Counted from the first letter of the stretch, positions 44,979 through 55,614 are shown. The stretch: 64,000 bases of DNA from Streptomyces reniochalinae (GCF_003323735.1 NZ_QOIM01000032.1:186001-250000), one strand, 5' to 3'. Translations and numbers: made by a program. Notes: generated by a model not told the origin, from the sequence alone.

Positions 44979-46340
44979 TCACATGCCCGCGATGAGCTTC
45001 TCCACCCGCTCGTCCACCGACCTGAACGGGTCCTTGCACAGCACCGTGCGCTGTGCCTGGTCGTTCAGCTTCAGATGCACCCAGTCCACCGTGAAGTCGC
45101 GGCGCTGCTCCTGGGCCCGCCGGATGAAGTCGCCGCGCAGCCGGGCGCGCGTCGTCTGCGGCGGCACCGACTTGCCCTCGAAGATCTTCACGTCGTTGCA
45201 GATCCTGGTCGCCTTGCCGCTGCGCTCCAGCAGGTAGTACAGCCCTCTGCGGCGGTGGATGTCGTGGTAGGCGAGGTCTATCTGCGCGATCCTCGGGTGC
45301 GACATCGTGATGTTGTTCTTGTTCCGGTACCGCTCGATGAGCTGGTACTTCATCACCCAGTCGATCTCGGTGTTGATCTTGTCGAGCTCCTGGGTGCGGA
45401 CCGCCTCCAGAGCCCGGCCCCACAGCTCCAGCACCTGCTCGACCCGGCCCGTGCGGATACCGCGCCGGTCGCAGAAGTCCAGCGCCTTGTCGAAGTACTC
45501 CTGCTGCACCTCCAGCGCCGAGGCCTCCCGGCCGCTGGCCAGCCGAACCTTGCGCTGGCCCGTGATGTCGTGGCTGACCTCGCGGATCGCCCGGATCGGG
45601 TTCTCCAGCGTCAGGTCCCGCATCACGGTGCCCGCCTCGATCATGCGCAGCACCAGGTCGGTGGCGCCGACCTTGAGCAGCATCGTCGTCTCGGACATGT
45701 TCGAGTCGCCCACGATGACGTGCAGCCTGCGGTAGCGCTCGGCGTCGGCGTGCGGCTCGTCACGGGTGTTGATGATGGGCCTCGAGCGCGTCGTCGCCGA
45801 GCTGACGCCCTCCCAGATGTGCTCGGCGCGCTGGCTGACGCAGTAGACGGCGCCCCGCGGGGTCTGCAACACCTTGCCGGCGCCGCACACCAGCTGCCGC
45901 GTCACCAGGAACGGGATCAGGACGTCCGCCAGCCGGGAGAACTCCCCGTGCCTGGCCACCAGGTAGTTCTCATGGCAGCCGTAGGAGTTGCCCGCCGAGT
46001 CGGTGTTGTTCTTGAAGAGATAGACGTCGCCCGCGATGCCCTCCTCGTGCAGACGGCGTTCGGCGTCGACCAGGAGGCCTTCGAGGATGCGTTCCCCCGA
46101 CTTGTCGTGGGTGACCAGCTCGGTCACGCTGTCGCACTCGGGTGTCGCGTACTCCGGGTGCGAGCCCACGTCCAGATAGAGGCGCGCGCCGTTCCGCAGA
46201 AACACGTTGCTGCTGCGGCCCCATGACACCACACGGCGGAAGAGGTACCGCGCCACCTCGTCGGGGGACAGCCGCCGCTGCCCCCGGAACGTACATGTGA
46301 CGCCGTACTCGTTCTCCAGCCCGAAGATTCGGCGGTCCAT
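44979..46340 (-). CDS. pafA: Pup--protein ligase PafA
   Basis: A 453-residue glutamine-synthetase-fold ligase that joins the C-terminal glutamate of Pup to substrate lysines using ATP. It has [15 protein letters not shown] with the nucleotide-site Glu, [41 protein letters not shown] and a C-terminal small domain. It is distinguished from the paralogue Dop by its shorter length and the absence of the Dop loop. Separated from prcBA by an MFS/LacI pair. Confidence 0.97.
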   Translation of the reverse strand: MDRRIFGLENEYGVTCTFRGQRRLSPDEVARYLFRRVVSWGRSSNVFLRNGARLYLDVGSHPEYATPECDSVTELVTHDKSGERILEGLLVDAERRLHEEGIAGDVYLFKNNTDSAGNSYGCHENYLVARHGEFSRLADVLIPFLVTRQLVCGAGKVLQTPRGAVYCVSQRAEHIWEGVSSATTRSRPIINTRDEPHADAERYRRLHVIVGDSNMSETTMLLKVGATDLVLRMIEAGTVMRDLTLENPIRAIREVSHDITGQRKVRLASGREASALEVQQEYFDKALDFCDRRGIRTGRVEQVLELWGRALEAVRTQELDKINTEIDWVMKYQLIERYRNKNNITMSHPRIAQIDLAYHDIHRRRGLYYLLERSGKATRICNDVKIFEGKSVPPQTTRARLRGDFIRRAQEQRRDFTVDWVHLKLNDQAQRTVLCKDPFRSVDERVEKLIAGM

Positions 46341-46355
46341 GACTGAACATTACGC

Positions 46356-47675
46356 CTACAGAGACGATCTGAAACCGGGTTCCGGGTCACCGTTCCGATC
46401 TGTTTGCGCACCTGGGGCTCGGGTTTCCGCCTCGGGCGGCGGAGTTTCCCCGCCCGGCGGCCGGGCCGGAGCGCCGGCCGCCACACGGCGGGCGTCACCC
46501 TCCGTCAGGCGCAGCGCCCCGCGCCCCGCCAGCATGACGCCCAGCGCGGCCAGTCCCCCGGCCCCCGCCAGGGCGAACCCGGCCCCCGTGCCGGCCGACT
46601 CGAGGACCGTGCCCACCACGGCGGTGCCCGCGGCGGCACCCACGCCGAACGTCGTCACCAGCCACGAGAACGCCTCGGTCACCGTGCCGGACGGCGCGTG
46701 CCGGTCCACGACCACGAACGCGCACGCCAGCGCCGGAGCCAGGAAACATCCCGAAAGGGCGCCCAGCGCCACCATCGGCGGTACGCCGGGCACCAGGGCC
46801 AGCGGCAGATTGCCCGCCGCGAACAGGCCCACCAGCGCCAGCAGCCGGCCCTCGTGGGTGCCCGGCCAGCCGCGACCCCCGTAGGCGACACCACCCACCA
46901 GCGCGCCCGCGCCCTGGGCCGCCAGCAGGTACGTCGAGATGAGCGGGTCGCCGTGGTCGTCCGCGTAGGAGACGGCGGCCAGCGCGAACGTGCCCAGCGC
47001 CAGGCCGACGAAGAAGAACGACGCCAGCATCACCTTCAGCCCCGGCGAGCGCAGCGCGCCCAGCCAGTGCGGGGTACGGGGCGCCGACCGCCAGCGGCGG
47101 GACGGGGGCGAGAGGACGACCGAGAGGGCGCCCAGCACCCCCAGCGCGTTGACCACCAGCAGCGCGGCCGCCTCGCTCCACCCTGCGACCAGCAGCGTCA
47201 CCAGCAGCGGTCCCGCCGCGAACATCACCTCCTGGGCGACGGCGTCGAGCGCGTAGGCCGTGTGGACCTGTTCCTGGCGGCGCAGCACGCTGGGCCACAG
47301 CGCCCGCAGGCCGCCCTCGAGCGGAGGCGTGAACAGTCCGAACACCAGCACGCATCCGCAGGCGAGCGGCGGCAGGCCGACCCCCGTGAGGGCGAGCGTC
47401 CCGGCGCCCGCCGCGGAGAGCACCGCGGCGGGCAGCATCACCCTGGGCTGCCCGAACAGGTCCACCAGGCGGCCCAGCATCGGCTGGCCGAACGCCGTGG
47501 CGAGCCCGTAGAACGCGGAGAGCGCCCCGGCGAGCGTCATACTGCCGCCCTCCGCGCGGACGAAGAGCGCGATGGCGATAGGGCCCGTCGCATTCGGCAG
47601 CCTGCCCACCAGCGTTCCCGCCAGCAGGCGCACCGCGTGCCTGGCCCGCAGCAGTTCGGCGTAGCCCGTCGCCAT
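46356..47675 (-). CDS. MFS transporter
   Basis: A 439-residue permease with about twelve helices. GRLVDLFGQPRVML is a degenerate form of the MFS loop-2 signature, and LFGLFTPPLEGGLRALWP marks a later segment. A Pro/Glu-rich C-terminal tail follows. ATG 47675 follows GGAGGGGCGGGG; ATG 47696 is less likely. It is divergent from a LacI-family regulator that probably controls it. The substrate is unknown. The pair is inserted between pafA and prcA. Confidence 0.85.
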   Translation of the reverse strand: MATGYAELLRARHAVRLLAGTLVGRLPNATGPIAIALFVRAEGGSMTLAGALSAFYGLATAFGQPMLGRLVDLFGQPRVMLPAAVLSAAGAGTLALTGVGLPPLACGCVLVFGLFTPPLEGGLRALWPSVLRRQEQVHTAYALDAVAQEVMFAAGPLLVTLLVAGWSEAAALLVVNALGVLGALSVVLSPPSRRWRSAPRTPHWLGALRSPGLKVMLASFFFVGLALGTFALAAVSYADDHGDPLISTYLLAAQGAGALVGGVAYGGRGWPGTHEGRLLALVGLFAAGNLPLALVPGVPPMVALGALSGCFLAPALACAFVVVDRHAPSGTVTEAFSWLVTTFGVGAAAGTAVVGTVLESAGTGAGFALAGAGGLAALGVMLAGRGALRLTEGDARRVAAGAPARPPGGETPPPEAETRAPGAQTDRNGDPEPGFRSSL

Positions 47676-47702
47676 TCCACCCCGCCCCTCCGTCATAGTT
47701 TT

Positions 47703-47738
47703 ACGTATAACGCGCTCGCCATACGTACCATGCGAGCG
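47703..47738. promoter_or_regulatory. candidate LacI-family operator between the MFS and lacI-like genes
   Basis: In the 84-base divergent gap TACGTA occurs twice (47703 and 47723, 20 bases apart), and CGCTCGC (47713-47719) is complemented by GCGAGCG (47732-47738). Symmetric elements of this kind suit a LacI-type dimer, but the true operator cannot be fixed by eye. Confidence 0.35.
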
Positions 47739-47759
47739 AGCCGCGGTGAAGGAGTTTCC

Positions 47760-48815
47760 GTGCCGGCACAGCACACCCGAGACGGCGGAACCCCACGCCG
47801 CCACCAGACGGCGGCCCGCTCCGCACGCCCCACCGGACACGACGTGGCGGACGCCGCCGGAGTCTCCCAGGCCACCGTCTCCCTCGTCCTCGGCGGCAAA
47901 TGGGAGGGCAGGGTCTCGCCCCGCACCGCCGAGGCCGTACGCGCCGCGGCCCGCACCCTCGGCTACCGCCCCAACCTGGCGGCCCGCACCCTGCGCCTCG
48001 GCCGCACCCGCACGGCGCTGCTCGTTGTCCCCGCCCTCACCGGGGAGTTCTTCGCCGCCGTGCACCAAGGAGCCGTCGAGGTCGCCACCTCGCACGACTT
48101 CGGAATCGTCCTCTACCCCTCCCCCGAGGGCATCGAGAAGACGCCCGACCCCTTCGCCTCGGCCCGCACGGCCCTGGACGGCGTCATCGCCTCCTCCATG
48201 GCCCCCGACGCCCTCGCCACCCTCCGCGGCGAGGGCCTGCCCCTGGTGATGCTGGACAGCGACGAGGGGGACTGCGACGCCACCGTCAACGTCGACATCG
48301 CCGACGGCATGCGGCAGGTGGCGGCCCATCTGCTCGCGCTCGGCCACCGCGACGTCGCCCACCTCGCGGCCGACGTGGACTCCTGGACCTTCACCGCGCG
48401 AGCGGAAGCCCTCGCACACGCCCTGCGGGCGGGAGGGGGCGCCGTGGTGCGTACCGAAAGGGCGGCCCTCAGCGTCGCGGGCGGGCTGGACGCGGCCACA
48501 CGGGTGCTGGCCCCGGGGAGCGCACGCACACCGACCGCGGTCGTGTGCGACGACGATCTGCTGGCCGCCGGAGCGCTGAAGGCCGCGCGGCGACTCGGGC
48601 TGCGGGTACCGGAGGAGGTGTCGGTGACCGGGTTCGATGACCTGACGCTCGCCACCGCCGTGGAGCCCGAACTCACCACCGTGGCACTTCCGGCCCAGCG
48701 GGTGGGCGCGGCCGGCATGGAAGCGCTGCTGGCCGTCGTGGAAGGGCGGCCGCCGCGGCCGGTCCGGCTCCCGGTACGCCTGCTGGAGCGCGGCTCGACC
48801 GGGCCGCGCCCCTGA
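47760..48815 (+). CDS. LacI-family transcription regulator
   Basis: A 351-residue repressor. The HTH is at about residues 28-80 (HDVADAAGVSQATVSLVLGG and hinge YRPNLAARTL), followed by a periplasmic-binding-like effector domain with LLVVPALTGEFFAAVHQGA and PTAVVCDDDLLAAGALKAAR. GTG 47760 follows GAAGGAG. It diverges from the MFS gene and converges on prcA. It presumably represses the transporter gene; the ligand is unknown. Confidence 0.93.
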   Translation: MPAQHTRDGGTPRRHQTAARSARPTGHDVADAAGVSQATVSLVLGGKWEGRVSPRTAEAVRAAARTLGYRPNLAARTLRLGRTRTALLVVPALTGEFFAAVHQGAVEVATSHDFGIVLYPSPEGIEKTPDPFASARTALDGVIASSMAPDALATLRGEGLPLVMLDSDEGDCDATVNVDIADGMRQVAAHLLALGHRDVAHLAADVDSWTFTARAEALAHALRAGGGAVVRTERAALSVAGGLDAATRVLAPGSARTPTAVVCDDDLLAAGALKAARRLGLRVPEEVSVTGFDDLTLATAVEPELTTVALPAQRVGAAGMEALLAVVEGRPPRPVRLPVRLLERGSTGPRP

Positions 48816-48889
48816 GACCCGGTACGGTCTGCCGACGCCCGCCCGGGCCCCGGCACAGTCGGTCGTCACGCGGTGAGGAACGACCCTCC

Positions 48890-48931
48890 ACGGCCCGGAG
48901 CGCGACGCGGAACGTCCGGGCCCCGGGCCGT
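48890..48931. terminator. possible bidirectional hairpin between the LacI-type gene and prcA
   Basis: ACGGCCCGG (48890-48898) and CCGGGCCGT (48923-48931) are complementary with a 24-base loop, located between convergent genes. Confidence 0.4.
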
Positions 48932-48937
48932 CACGGG

Positions 48938-49675
48938 CTACTCCTCCGAGGAGTCCTCGCTCGCCTCCGGAGTGGGCGTCTCCTCCAGCAGACGGGCCAC
49001 CTGGGCGGCGGGGACACGCTTGAACTTGCGCTTCTGGGAGCGCTGCCGGTCGAGCACGGCAACCTCCAGCTGCTCCGCCGACAGCTCCCGCTCGCCACCG
49101 CTGCTGTCCCGCGCCAGCGCCACGGCACCCAGCTTCAGCGCCTCGCCCAGCGACATTCCCTCCCGGTGCCGCTGGTCCATGTAGCTGCCGATCTGGTCCG
49201 AGTTGCCGCCGACGGCGACCGAACCGTGCTCGTCCACGATGGAGCCGTCGTGCGGCAGGCGGTAGATCTGGTCGTCCTCGGGGGCCGCGCCCACCTCCGC
49301 GACGATCAGCTCGACCTCGTAGGGCTTCTCCGCGTTCGAGGAGAAGATGGTGCCCAGCGTCTGGGCGTAGACGTTGGCCAGACCCCGCGCGGTGACATCC
49401 TCGCGGTCGTAGGTGTACCCGCGCAGGTCGGCGTAGCGGACGCCGCCGATGCGCAGGTTCTCGAACTCGTTGTACTTGCCGACCGCCGCGAAGGCGATGC
49501 GGTCATAGATCTCGCTGACCTTGTGCAGCGCCCGAGAAGGGTTCTCGGCGACGAAGACGATGCCGTCCGCGTACTGCAACACGACCACGCTGCGGCCGCG
49601 CGCGATGCCCTTGCGGGCATACTCCGCGCGGTCGGCCATTGCCTGCTGGGGCGACACATAGAACGGCGTCGACAC
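48938..49675 (-). CDS. prcA: 20S proteasome alpha subunit
   Basis: A 245-residue alpha-type subunit forming the outer rings. [23 protein letters not shown] is the gating N-terminus, followed by [21 protein letters not shown] and [19 protein letters not shown]. The acidic C-terminal tail (EASEDSSEE) is typical for Streptomyces PrcA. The start is GTG 49675, 53 bases after prcB. It functions with PrcB and the Arc ATPase in degradation of pupylated proteins. Confidence 0.98.
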   Translation of the reverse strand: MSTPFYVSPQQAMADRAEYARKGIARGRSVVVLQYADGIVFVAENPSRALHKVSEIYDRIAFAAVGKYNEFENLRIGGVRYADLRGYTYDREDVTARGLANVYAQTLGTIFSSNAEKPYEVELIVAEVGAAPEDDQIYRLPHDGSIVDEHGSVAVGGNSDQIGSYMDQRHREGMSLGEALKLGAVALARDSSGGERELSAEQLEVAVLDRQRSQKRKFKRVPAAQVARLLEETPTPEASEDSSEE

Positions 49676-49728
49676 CGGCTATCCGTCCCTTCCTGTCCGT
49701 ATGGATGCGATGTCCGGGGTGTCCGGGC

Positions 49729-50574
49729 CTAGGAGGCCGGAGCCTGCGGGCCGTTGGGCTGCTGGAGGCGGCCGTCGTAGACCGCCTGGGCCAGCCCGGA
49801 GACCTCGTCCTCGCCGAGCCTGCGGTAACCGTCCTGGGTGATCGTCGCCACGATCGGGTAGATGCGGCGCGTCATGTCCGGGCCGCCGGTGGCCGAGTCG
49901 TCGTCCGCGGCGTCGTAGAGGGCCTGGAGGACGACGGTGGCGGCCTGCTCCTCCGTCATCTCCTCCCGGTAGAGCTTCTTGAGCGCGCCGCGGGCGAAGA
50001 CGGAGCCCGAGCCGACACCGGCGAAGCCGTACTCCTCCGAGCGGCCGCCCGTCACGTCGTAGGAGAAGATGCGGCCCCTGTCCCTGTCCACGTCGTACCC
50101 GGCGAACATCGGGACCACGGCGAGCCCCTGCAGGGCCATCCCCAGGTTGCTGCGGATCATCGTGGAGAGGCGGTTCGCCTTGCCCTCCAGGGAGAGCGTG
50201 GAGCCCTCCACCTTCTCGAAGTGCTCCAGCTCCAGCTGGAAGAGCTTGACCATCTCCACGGCCAGGCCCGCGGTGCCCGCGATGCCCACCGCCGAGTACT
50301 CGTCGGCCGGGAAGACCTTCTCGACGTCGCGCTGCGCGATGACGTTGCCCATCGTCGCCCGCCGGTCCCCGGCCAGGACGACGCCGCCGGCGAAGGTCGC
50401 GGCCACGATCGTCGTCCCGTGGGGCGCCTGGACGGCGCCCTCGACGGGCGGCAGCGACCGGTTGCCCGGCAGCTGCTCGGGAGCGTGGGTGGACATGAAG
50501 TCCATGAACGACGACGACCCCGGCGTCAGGAAGGCAGCAGGTAGACGCCCGGTGCTACGAATTTCGGCTTCCAC
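49729..50574 (-). CDS. prcB: 20S proteasome beta subunit
   Basis: A 281-residue threonine protease. A 53-residue propeptide ([18 protein letters not shown] near its start) is removed between Gly53 and Thr54 in [11 protein letters not shown], exposing the catalytic threonine. [15 protein letters not shown] and [16 protein letters not shown] are the standard active-site surroundings. GTG 50574 follows AAGGAAAC and agrees with remembered S. coelicolor PrcB. Its first 49 bases overlap the end of a decayed endonuclease VII frame. Confidence 0.98.
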   Translation of the reverse strand: MEAEIRSTGRLPAAFLTPGSSSFMDFMSTHAPEQLPGNRSLPPVEGAVQAPHGTTIVAATFAGGVVLAGDRRATMGNVIAQRDVEKVFPADEYSAVGIAGTAGLAVEMVKLFQLELEHFEKVEGSTLSLEGKANRLSTMIRSNLGMALQGLAVVPMFAGYDVDRDRGRIFSYDVTGGRSEEYGFAGVGSGSVFARGALKKLYREEMTEEQAATVVLQALYDAADDDSATGGPDMTRRIYPIVATITQDGYRRLGEDEVSGLAQAVYDGRLQQPNGPQAPAS

Positions 50575-50895
50575 ACGTTTCCTTCCACATAGGCGGCCGC
50601 GCGCCGACGGGCGTCCGGCCGATCCTCGAGGTGCCCCAGCGCGGCGTCGCGGCTGAAGCACGGTACGCCCCGGACCTTACCCGGCTCATGATCGTGTTCC
50701 ACATGCTCCGGGCACGGTCTTCGGCTCTGCCGCGCGGAGGCGCGCACGCGGGCGGCGCTCCCGCGCGGAGCCGTCCCGTCCGGCTCCGGCGGCACCCACA
50801 GGCCACCGGGAACAGGCTCCGCCGACGGCGCGCACCGCGCTCGGCCACACCGCCACCCGCCCGGGCCTCTCCCTTCGCTTCGAAGGGAGAATCAC
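50526..50895 (-). pseudogene. decayed recombination endonuclease VII-family gene overlapping prcB
   Basis: The 3' end in one frame reads [15 protein letters not shown], then [20 protein letters not shown] and [18 protein letters not shown], which is the C-terminal half of the small endonuclease VII-like protein usually encoded between pup and prcB in Streptomyces. The second zinc-ligand Cys appears lost (CFSRD where CFNCN is expected). A likely original start, GTG 50895, overlaps the pup stop (GTGA) with AAGGGTGG upstream but is in another frame and lacks the N-terminal zinc knuckle. The frame shifts and loss of Cys argue for a remnant. The last 49 bases are shared with prcB. Confidence 0.65.
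50868..50890 (-). terminator. hairpin immediately after pup
   Basis: TCTCCCTTCG (50868-50877) and CGAAGGGAGA (50881-50890) form a perfect 10-bp stem with a three-base loop, one base after the pup stop. It may attenuate or process the message before prcB. Confidence 0.5.
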
Positions 50896-51110
50896 TGGCC
50901 ACCCTTCTGCACGAAGGACCTCACGAAATCCTCGGCGTTCTCCTCGAGCACGTCATCGATCTCGTCCAGCACCGAGTCGACGTCCTCCGACAGCGCTTCC
51001 TGGCGCTCCTTGAGGTCTTCCGAAGCCTGCGCGTCCTGCGCCTGCTCCTCGGTCTCCTCGGTTTGGCGGGTGGACTTCTGCTGTCCGCCGCCGGTGTCCT
51101 TGGTCGCCAT
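50892..51110 (-). CDS. pup: prokaryotic ubiquitin-like protein Pup
   Basis: A 72-residue, acidic, disordered tag. The N-terminus is MATKDTGGGQQKSTRQ, the helix-forming central/C-terminal part is SEDVDSVLDEIDDVLEENAE, and it ends FVQKGGQ. The C-terminal glutamine must be deamidated by Dop to glutamate before PafA can ligate it. ATG 51110 follows GAGGGAA. Downstream of dop by 157 bases. Confidence 0.98.
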   Translation of the reverse strand: MATKDTGGGQQKSTRQTEETEEQAQDAQASEDLKERQEALSEDVDSVLDEIDDVLEENAEDFVRSFVQKGGQ

Positions 51111-51267
51111 TTCCCTCACCCCGCTCGGTTCGGTGATGCACGCGGAACGTACAAGATCAGACCCTACAAGCCGGGACTGACATCGGCTCCTTGGTTGCTT
51201 CAACGTCCGGGAACCACCCCGATGATTCCCGCCCGGCGGACCGAATAGCCACGATTCGGCCCCCGCA

Positions 51268-52779
51268 TCAGTTCCCGGACAACACCTTGACCAGCTCTTC
51301 CGCCGTCCGGCAGCGGTCGAGCAGCTCCTTGACGTGGTTGCGGGTACCCCGCAGCGGCTCCAGCGTGGGAACTCGTTGCAGAGAGTCACGGCCCGGCAGG
51401 TCGAAGATCACCGAGTCCCAGGACGCGGCGGCCACGTCGTCGGCGTACTGCTCCAGGCAACGGCCGCGGAAGTAGGCACGGGTGTCCTCGGGGGGCTTGA
51501 AGGCCGCCTCCTTGACCTCCTCCTCCGAGAGCAGGCGCTGCATCGAGCCGCGGGAGACGAGGCGGTTGTAGAGGCCCTTGTCGCCGCGCACGTCCGCGTA
51601 CTGGAGATCCACCAGGTGGAGCCTGGGAGCGTCCCAGTCGAGCTGGTCACGGCGGCGGTAGCCCTCCATCAGCTCGCGCTTGGCGACCCAGTCCAGCTCC
51701 CTGGAGAGGGTCATGGGGTCGCGTTCCAGCCGGCCGAGCACGTCCTCCCAGCGGGCCAGCACGTCGCGGGTCTGCTCGTCCGCGTCCGCGCCCCAGCGCT
51801 CCTCCACGTACTTGCGGGCGAGCTCGTAGTACTCCATCTGGAGCTGGACCGCTGTCAGAGTGCGCCCATTACGAAGAGTGATCAGCTGCGCGAGCGTCGG
51901 ATCGTGCGAGACCTGGTGCAGGGTGCGCACCGGCTGGTCGACGGCGAGGTCCACCGCGATGAAGCCGTCCTCGATCATGGAGAGCACCAGCGCGGTGGTG
52001 CCCAGCTTCAGGTAGGTGGAGACCTCCGAGAGGTTCGCGTCCCCGATGATCACGTGCAGCCTGCGGTGCTTCTCCGCGTCGGCGTGCGGCTCGTCGCGCG
52101 TGTTGATGAGGGGGCGCTTGAGCGTGGTCTCCAGCCCCACCTCGACCTCGAAGTAGTCGGCGCGCTGACTGAGCTGGAACCCGTGCTCGCTGCCGTCCTG
52201 GCCCAGCCCCACCCGTCCCGCGCCGCACACGACCTGGCGGGAGACGAAGAACGGGGTCAGGTGCCGCACGATGTCCGAGAAGGGGGTCTCCCGCCTCATC
52301 AGGTAGTTCTCGTGCGTGCCGTAGGAGGCGCCCTTGTTGTCGGTGTTGTTCTTGTAGAGGTGGATGGGGCTCGTACCCGGCACCTCGGCCGCCCGTTCGG
52401 CGGCCTCGGCCATGATCCGCTCCCCCGCCTTGTCCCACAGCACGGCGTCCCTCGGGTTGGTGACCTCGGGGGCGCTGTACTCGGGGTGGGCGTGGTCGAC
52501 GTAGAGGCGCGCACCGTTGGTGAGGATGACGTTGGCCAGACCGATGTCCTCGTCGGTCAGCTGGCTGGCGTCGGCCGACTCACGGGCCAGGTCGAAGCCG
52601 CGGGCGTCCCGCAGCGGGTTCTCCTCCTCGAAGTCCCAGCGGGCGCGCCGCGCCCGGTGCATCGCCGCCGCGTAGGCGTTGACCACCTGGGACGAGGTGA
52701 GCATGGCATTGGCGTTGGGGTGGCCGGGCACGGAGATCCCGTACTCGGTCTCGATGCCCATTACGCGCCGTACGGTCAT
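51268..52779 (-). CDS. dop: Pup deamidase/depupylase Dop
   Basis: A 503-residue paralogue of PafA that converts the Pup C-terminal Gln to Glu and also removes Pup from proteins. It has [19 protein letters not shown], then an insertion (about residues 35-85, [20 protein letters not shown]) characteristic of Dop, then [20 protein letters not shown] and [23 protein letters not shown] 52779 follows GGAGGGC. It lies between arc and pup. Confidence 0.97.
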   Translation of the reverse strand: MTVRRVMGIETEYGISVPGHPNANAMLTSSQVVNAYAAAMHRARRARWDFEEENPLRDARGFDLARESADASQLTDEDIGLANVILTNGARLYVDHAHPEYSAPEVTNPRDAVLWDKAGERIMAEAAERAAEVPGTSPIHLYKNNTDNKGASYGTHENYLMRRETPFSDIVRHLTPFFVSRQVVCGAGRVGLGQDGSEHGFQLSQRADYFEVEVGLETTLKRPLINTRDEPHADAEKHRRLHVIIGDANLSEVSTYLKLGTTALVLSMIEDGFIAVDLAVDQPVRTLHQVSHDPTLAQLITLRNGRTLTAVQLQMEYYELARKYVEERWGADADEQTRDVLARWEDVLGRLERDPMTLSRELDWVAKRELMEGYRRRDQLDWDAPRLHLVDLQYADVRGDKGLYNRLVSRGSMQRLLSEEEVKEAAFKPPEDTRAYFRGRCLEQYADDVAAASWDSVIFDLPGRDSLQRVPTLEPLRGTRNHVKELLDRCRTAEELVKVLSGN

Positions 52780-52958
52780 GCTGCCCTCCTTGCCTGACGG
52801 CGGTCCGCCGGTGGACCGCCGTTCAAGTCCCGCTGCGCGTCCTTCCCGCGTGCGGCCCCCTCCCGCCACTGCGCGTCTCGGCGGTAGGGACGAGCCTATG
52901 ACGCGCGGGCCGGGGGCGGCAGATCACCGGGGGGACTTCCTTGGCGCCGGGAAACGAT

Positions 52959-52994
52959 CCGGCTGCGGGTGCCCCGTCGGGAACCCGCAGCCGG
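52959..52994 (-). terminator. terminator of arc
   Basis: CCGGCTGCGGGT (52959-52970) pairs perfectly with ACCCGCAGCCGG (52983-52994) across a 12-base loop, just past the arc stop. It implies that dop has its own promoter. Confidence 0.7.
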
Positions 52995-53005
52995 ACTGGT
53001 CCTCT

Positions 53006-54769
53006 CTACAGGTACTGACCGGTGTTGGCGACGGTGTCGATGGACCGGCCGGTGTCCGCTCCCTGCTTGCCGGTGACCAGGGTGCGGATGTAGACGATCC
53101 GCTCACCCTTCTTACCGGAGATGCGGGCCCAGTCGTCCGGGTTGGTGGTGTTGGGCAGGTCCTCGTTCTCCTTGAACTCGTCCACGCAGGCGGACAGCAG
53201 GTGGGAGACGCGCAGACCCTTCTGGTTGTGGTCGAGGTAGGCCTTGATGGCCATCTTCTTGGCGCGGCCGACGATGTTCTCGATCATGGCGCCGGAGTTG
53301 AAGTCCTTAAAGTAGAGCACTTCCTTGTCACCGTTGGCGTAGGTGACCTCCAAGAAGCGGTTCTCCTCGGACTCCGCGTACATCTGCTCCACGACCGACT
53401 GGATCATGGCGTCGCTTGCGGCCTCCAGGTTGCCGCCGTGCTCGGCCACGTCGTCCGCGTGCAGCGGCAGCGTGGAGGTCAGGTACTTGGAGAAGATGTC
53501 CTTGGCGGCCTCGGCGTCGGGGCGCTCGATCTTGATCTTCACATCGAGGCGTCCCGGGCGCAGGATCGCCGGGTCGATCATGTCCTCGCGGTTCGAGGCG
53601 CCGATGACGATGACGTTCTCCAGGCCCTCCACACCGTCGATCTCGGAGAGCAGCTGCGGGACGATGGTGTTCTCCACGTCCGAGCTGACGCCCGAGCCAC
53701 GCGTGCGGAAGAGGGAGTCCATCTCGTCGAAGAAGACGATGACGGGCGTGCCCTCGCTGGCCTTCTCGCGGGCCCGCTGGAAGACGAGGCGGATGTGCCG
53801 CTCCGTCTCGCCGACGTACTTGTTCAGCAGCTCGGGGCCCTTGATGTTGAGGAAGTAGCTCTTGCCCTGCGGCTTGCCCGTGACCTCGGCGACCTTCTTG
53901 GCCAGCGAGTTGGCCACCGCCTTGGCGATCAGCGTCTTGCCGCATCCCGGCGGGCCGTAGAGCAGCACACCCTTGGGCGGGCGCAGTTGGTGCTCCCGGA
54001 AGAGGTCGGGGTAGAGGTAGGGCAGCTCGACGGCGTCCCTGATCTGCTCGATCTGGCCGCCGAGCCCGCCGATCTTGGTGTAGTCGATGTCGGGGACCTC
54101 TTCGAGGACGAGCTCCTCGACCTCGCTCTTGGGCACGACCTCGTAGACGTAGCCCGAGCGGCTCTCCAGCAGGAGGGCGTCCCCGGCCCGCAGGGTGGCG
54201 CTCAGCAGCGGCTCGGCGAGCCGGACCACGCGCTCCTCGTCCGTGTGGCCGACGACGAGCGCTCGCTCCCCGTCGTCCAGCACTTCCTTGAGGGTGACGA
54301 TGTCACCCGCGCGCTCGAACTCCATGGCCTCGACCACGTTGAGCGCTTCGTTGAGCATGACCTCCTGGCCACGCTCGAGCTCTTTGAGTTCCACGTTCGG
54401 ACTGACGTTCACCCGCAGCTTGCGGCCGCCGGTGAAGATGTCGGCCGTGTCGTCCTCGTTGGCCTGTAGGAAGACCCCGAAGCCGGACGGCGGCTGGGCG
54501 AGCCGGTCGACCTCTTCCTTGAGGGCCACGATCTGGTCGCGCGCCTCGCGGAGCGTGTTCGACAGGCGCTCGTTCTGGGCGGACACGCCGGCCAGGTTGG
54601 TCTGTAGCTCGACGATCCGCTCCTCGAGAATACGAGTGTGGCGCGGAGAGTCGGCGAGCTTGCGGCGCAGGACGGCGATCTCCTGCTCAAGGTAGGCGAT
54701 CTGGCCGGACGGGTCGTCGCCCCGACCGGGCCGGATGCCGCGGTTGGTGTCGTCGTCGTGGGCTGCCAC
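53006..54769 (-). CDS. arc: proteasome-associated AAA ATPase (ARC/Mpa)
   Basis: A 587-residue ring-forming unfoldase. The N-terminal coiled coil (about 20-85, [20 protein letters not shown]) binds Pup. Tandem OB folds follow, then the AAA module with Walker A GPPGCGKT, Walker [12 protein letters not shown] and arginine-finger region [11 protein letters not shown]. The C-terminus ends GQYL, with the penultimate-tyrosine element that docks on the proteasome. The chosen start is GTG 54769 (VAAHDDD), behind GGAGG. Confidence 0.98.
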   Translation of the reverse strand: MAAHDDDTNRGIRPGRGDDPSGQIAYLEQEIAVLRRKLADSPRHTRILEERIVELQTNLAGVSAQNERLSNTLREARDQIVALKEEVDRLAQPPSGFGVFLQANEDDTADIFTGGRKLRVNVSPNVELKELERGQEVMLNEALNVVEAMEFERAGDIVTLKEVLDDGERALVVGHTDEERVVRLAEPLLSATLRAGDALLLESRSGYVYEVVPKSEVEELVLEEVPDIDYTKIGGLGGQIEQIRDAVELPYLYPDLFREHQLRPPKGVLLYGPPGCGKTLIAKAVANSLAKKVAEVTGKPQGKSYFLNIKGPELLNKYVGETERHIRLVFQRAREKASEGTPVIVFFDEMDSLFRTRGSGVSSDVENTIVPQLLSEIDGVEGLENVIVIGASNREDMIDPAILRPGRLDVKIKIERPDAEAAKDIFSKYLTSTLPLHADDVAEHGGNLEAASDAMIQSVVEQMYAESEENRFLEVTYANGDKEVLYFKDFNSGAMIENIVGRAKKMAIKAYLDHNQKGLRVSHLLSACVDEFKENEDLPNTTNPDDWARISGKKGERIVYIRTLVTGKQGADTGRSIDTVANTGQYL

Positions 54770-55053
54770 GGTCCTCACCTCCTCCAGGGGGAGCTGGACG
54801 CTTCGACCCTACCTGGGCCGGTGCGGGTTGAAACCCCTAGATCACAAAGACGGTCGGGGTGTGTCCGATCTTCACCCTTGCGCACTCCCCTCAGCACTGG
54901 GAATACCCATCCACCACCATCGCAAAGCGACCGGTTGCGGCGGCGAGATGTTCAACACCCTTCAACAGCGGCCCTGTTTCACCGCCGGACGCCTCAGGCC
55001 GGGCGGCTCGGCGCGGCCGTCTCGCGGGCCGTGCGCGGCACCGGAGCGCCTGC

Positions 55054-55614
55054 TCAGACGCTGAGTCCGCCGCCCGCGACCGGCGCGGCTCGCAGGACGA
55101 ACTTCCCCTCGCGCCACTCCCACTTGACCTTGCGGCGCTTGTCGGGACAGCAGCGGGGCACATCGGCGGAGGAGTAGCCGAGCAGAGTGGCGGAAATGGC
55201 GGCGCCGCGGACGGCGAGGTCGTCGACCGACATCCCTTCCCTCTGCTCGACGAGGGTGGCGGCGACCCGGGGCGCGCCTGCGTCGGCGGACCTGGCGAGG
55301 ACGAAGACGGCGCTGGGCGGGGTGCCGCCGTGGGCGCGGCAGCGGACGACGGCGACGGTCTCGTCGGTGCCGTCCCCGTCGAAGTCGGCGCTCGCCGCAT
55401 CGAGTACGTCGGTCCCGGAGCCGCCCTGCCCGCAGTCGAGGGGGTAGTGGGCCTGGTCCGGATCGGGCGCCGGGGCGGAGGAGTCGCCGGAGGAGGAAGC
55501 CGGGGTGGCGGTGGCCGGCTGGAGGAGCGCGGTGGCCCCGAGGACCGCGGCGAGGGCGGCGGCGGTGGCGAGCCAGTGGGCCGTACGGGAGCGGGTGTGC
55601 GGCAGTTCCGTCAC
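55054..55614 (-). CDS. secreted or membrane-anchored hypothetical protein
   Basis: A 186-residue protein with an N-terminal hydrophobic stretch (HWLATAAALAAVLGATALLQ), a Ser/Pro/Asp linker and a domain with DAASADFDGDGTDETVAVVRC. That last motif is an FG-GAP/calcium-loop-like acidic turn (DFDGDGTDE). Further cysteines occur in YPLDCGQGG and ADVPRCCPDKRR. GTG 55614 follows GGAG. No family recognised; probably an extracytoplasmic protein. Monocistronic between trmI and arc. Confidence 0.72.
   Translation of the reverse strand: MTELPHTRSRTAHWLATAAALAAVLGATALLQPATATPASSSGDSSAPAPDPDQAHYPLDCGQGGSGTDVLDAASADFDGDGTDETVAVVRCRAHGGTPPSAVFVLARSADAGAPRVAATLVEQREGMSVDDLAVRGAAISATLLGYSSADVPRCCPDKRRKVKWEWREGKFVLRAAPVAGGGLSV

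Noticed and set aside
50555..50902. Alternative 115-codon frame between pup and prcB
   Set aside because: It has no recognisable domain; the endonuclease VII signature is in a different frame (ending 50526).
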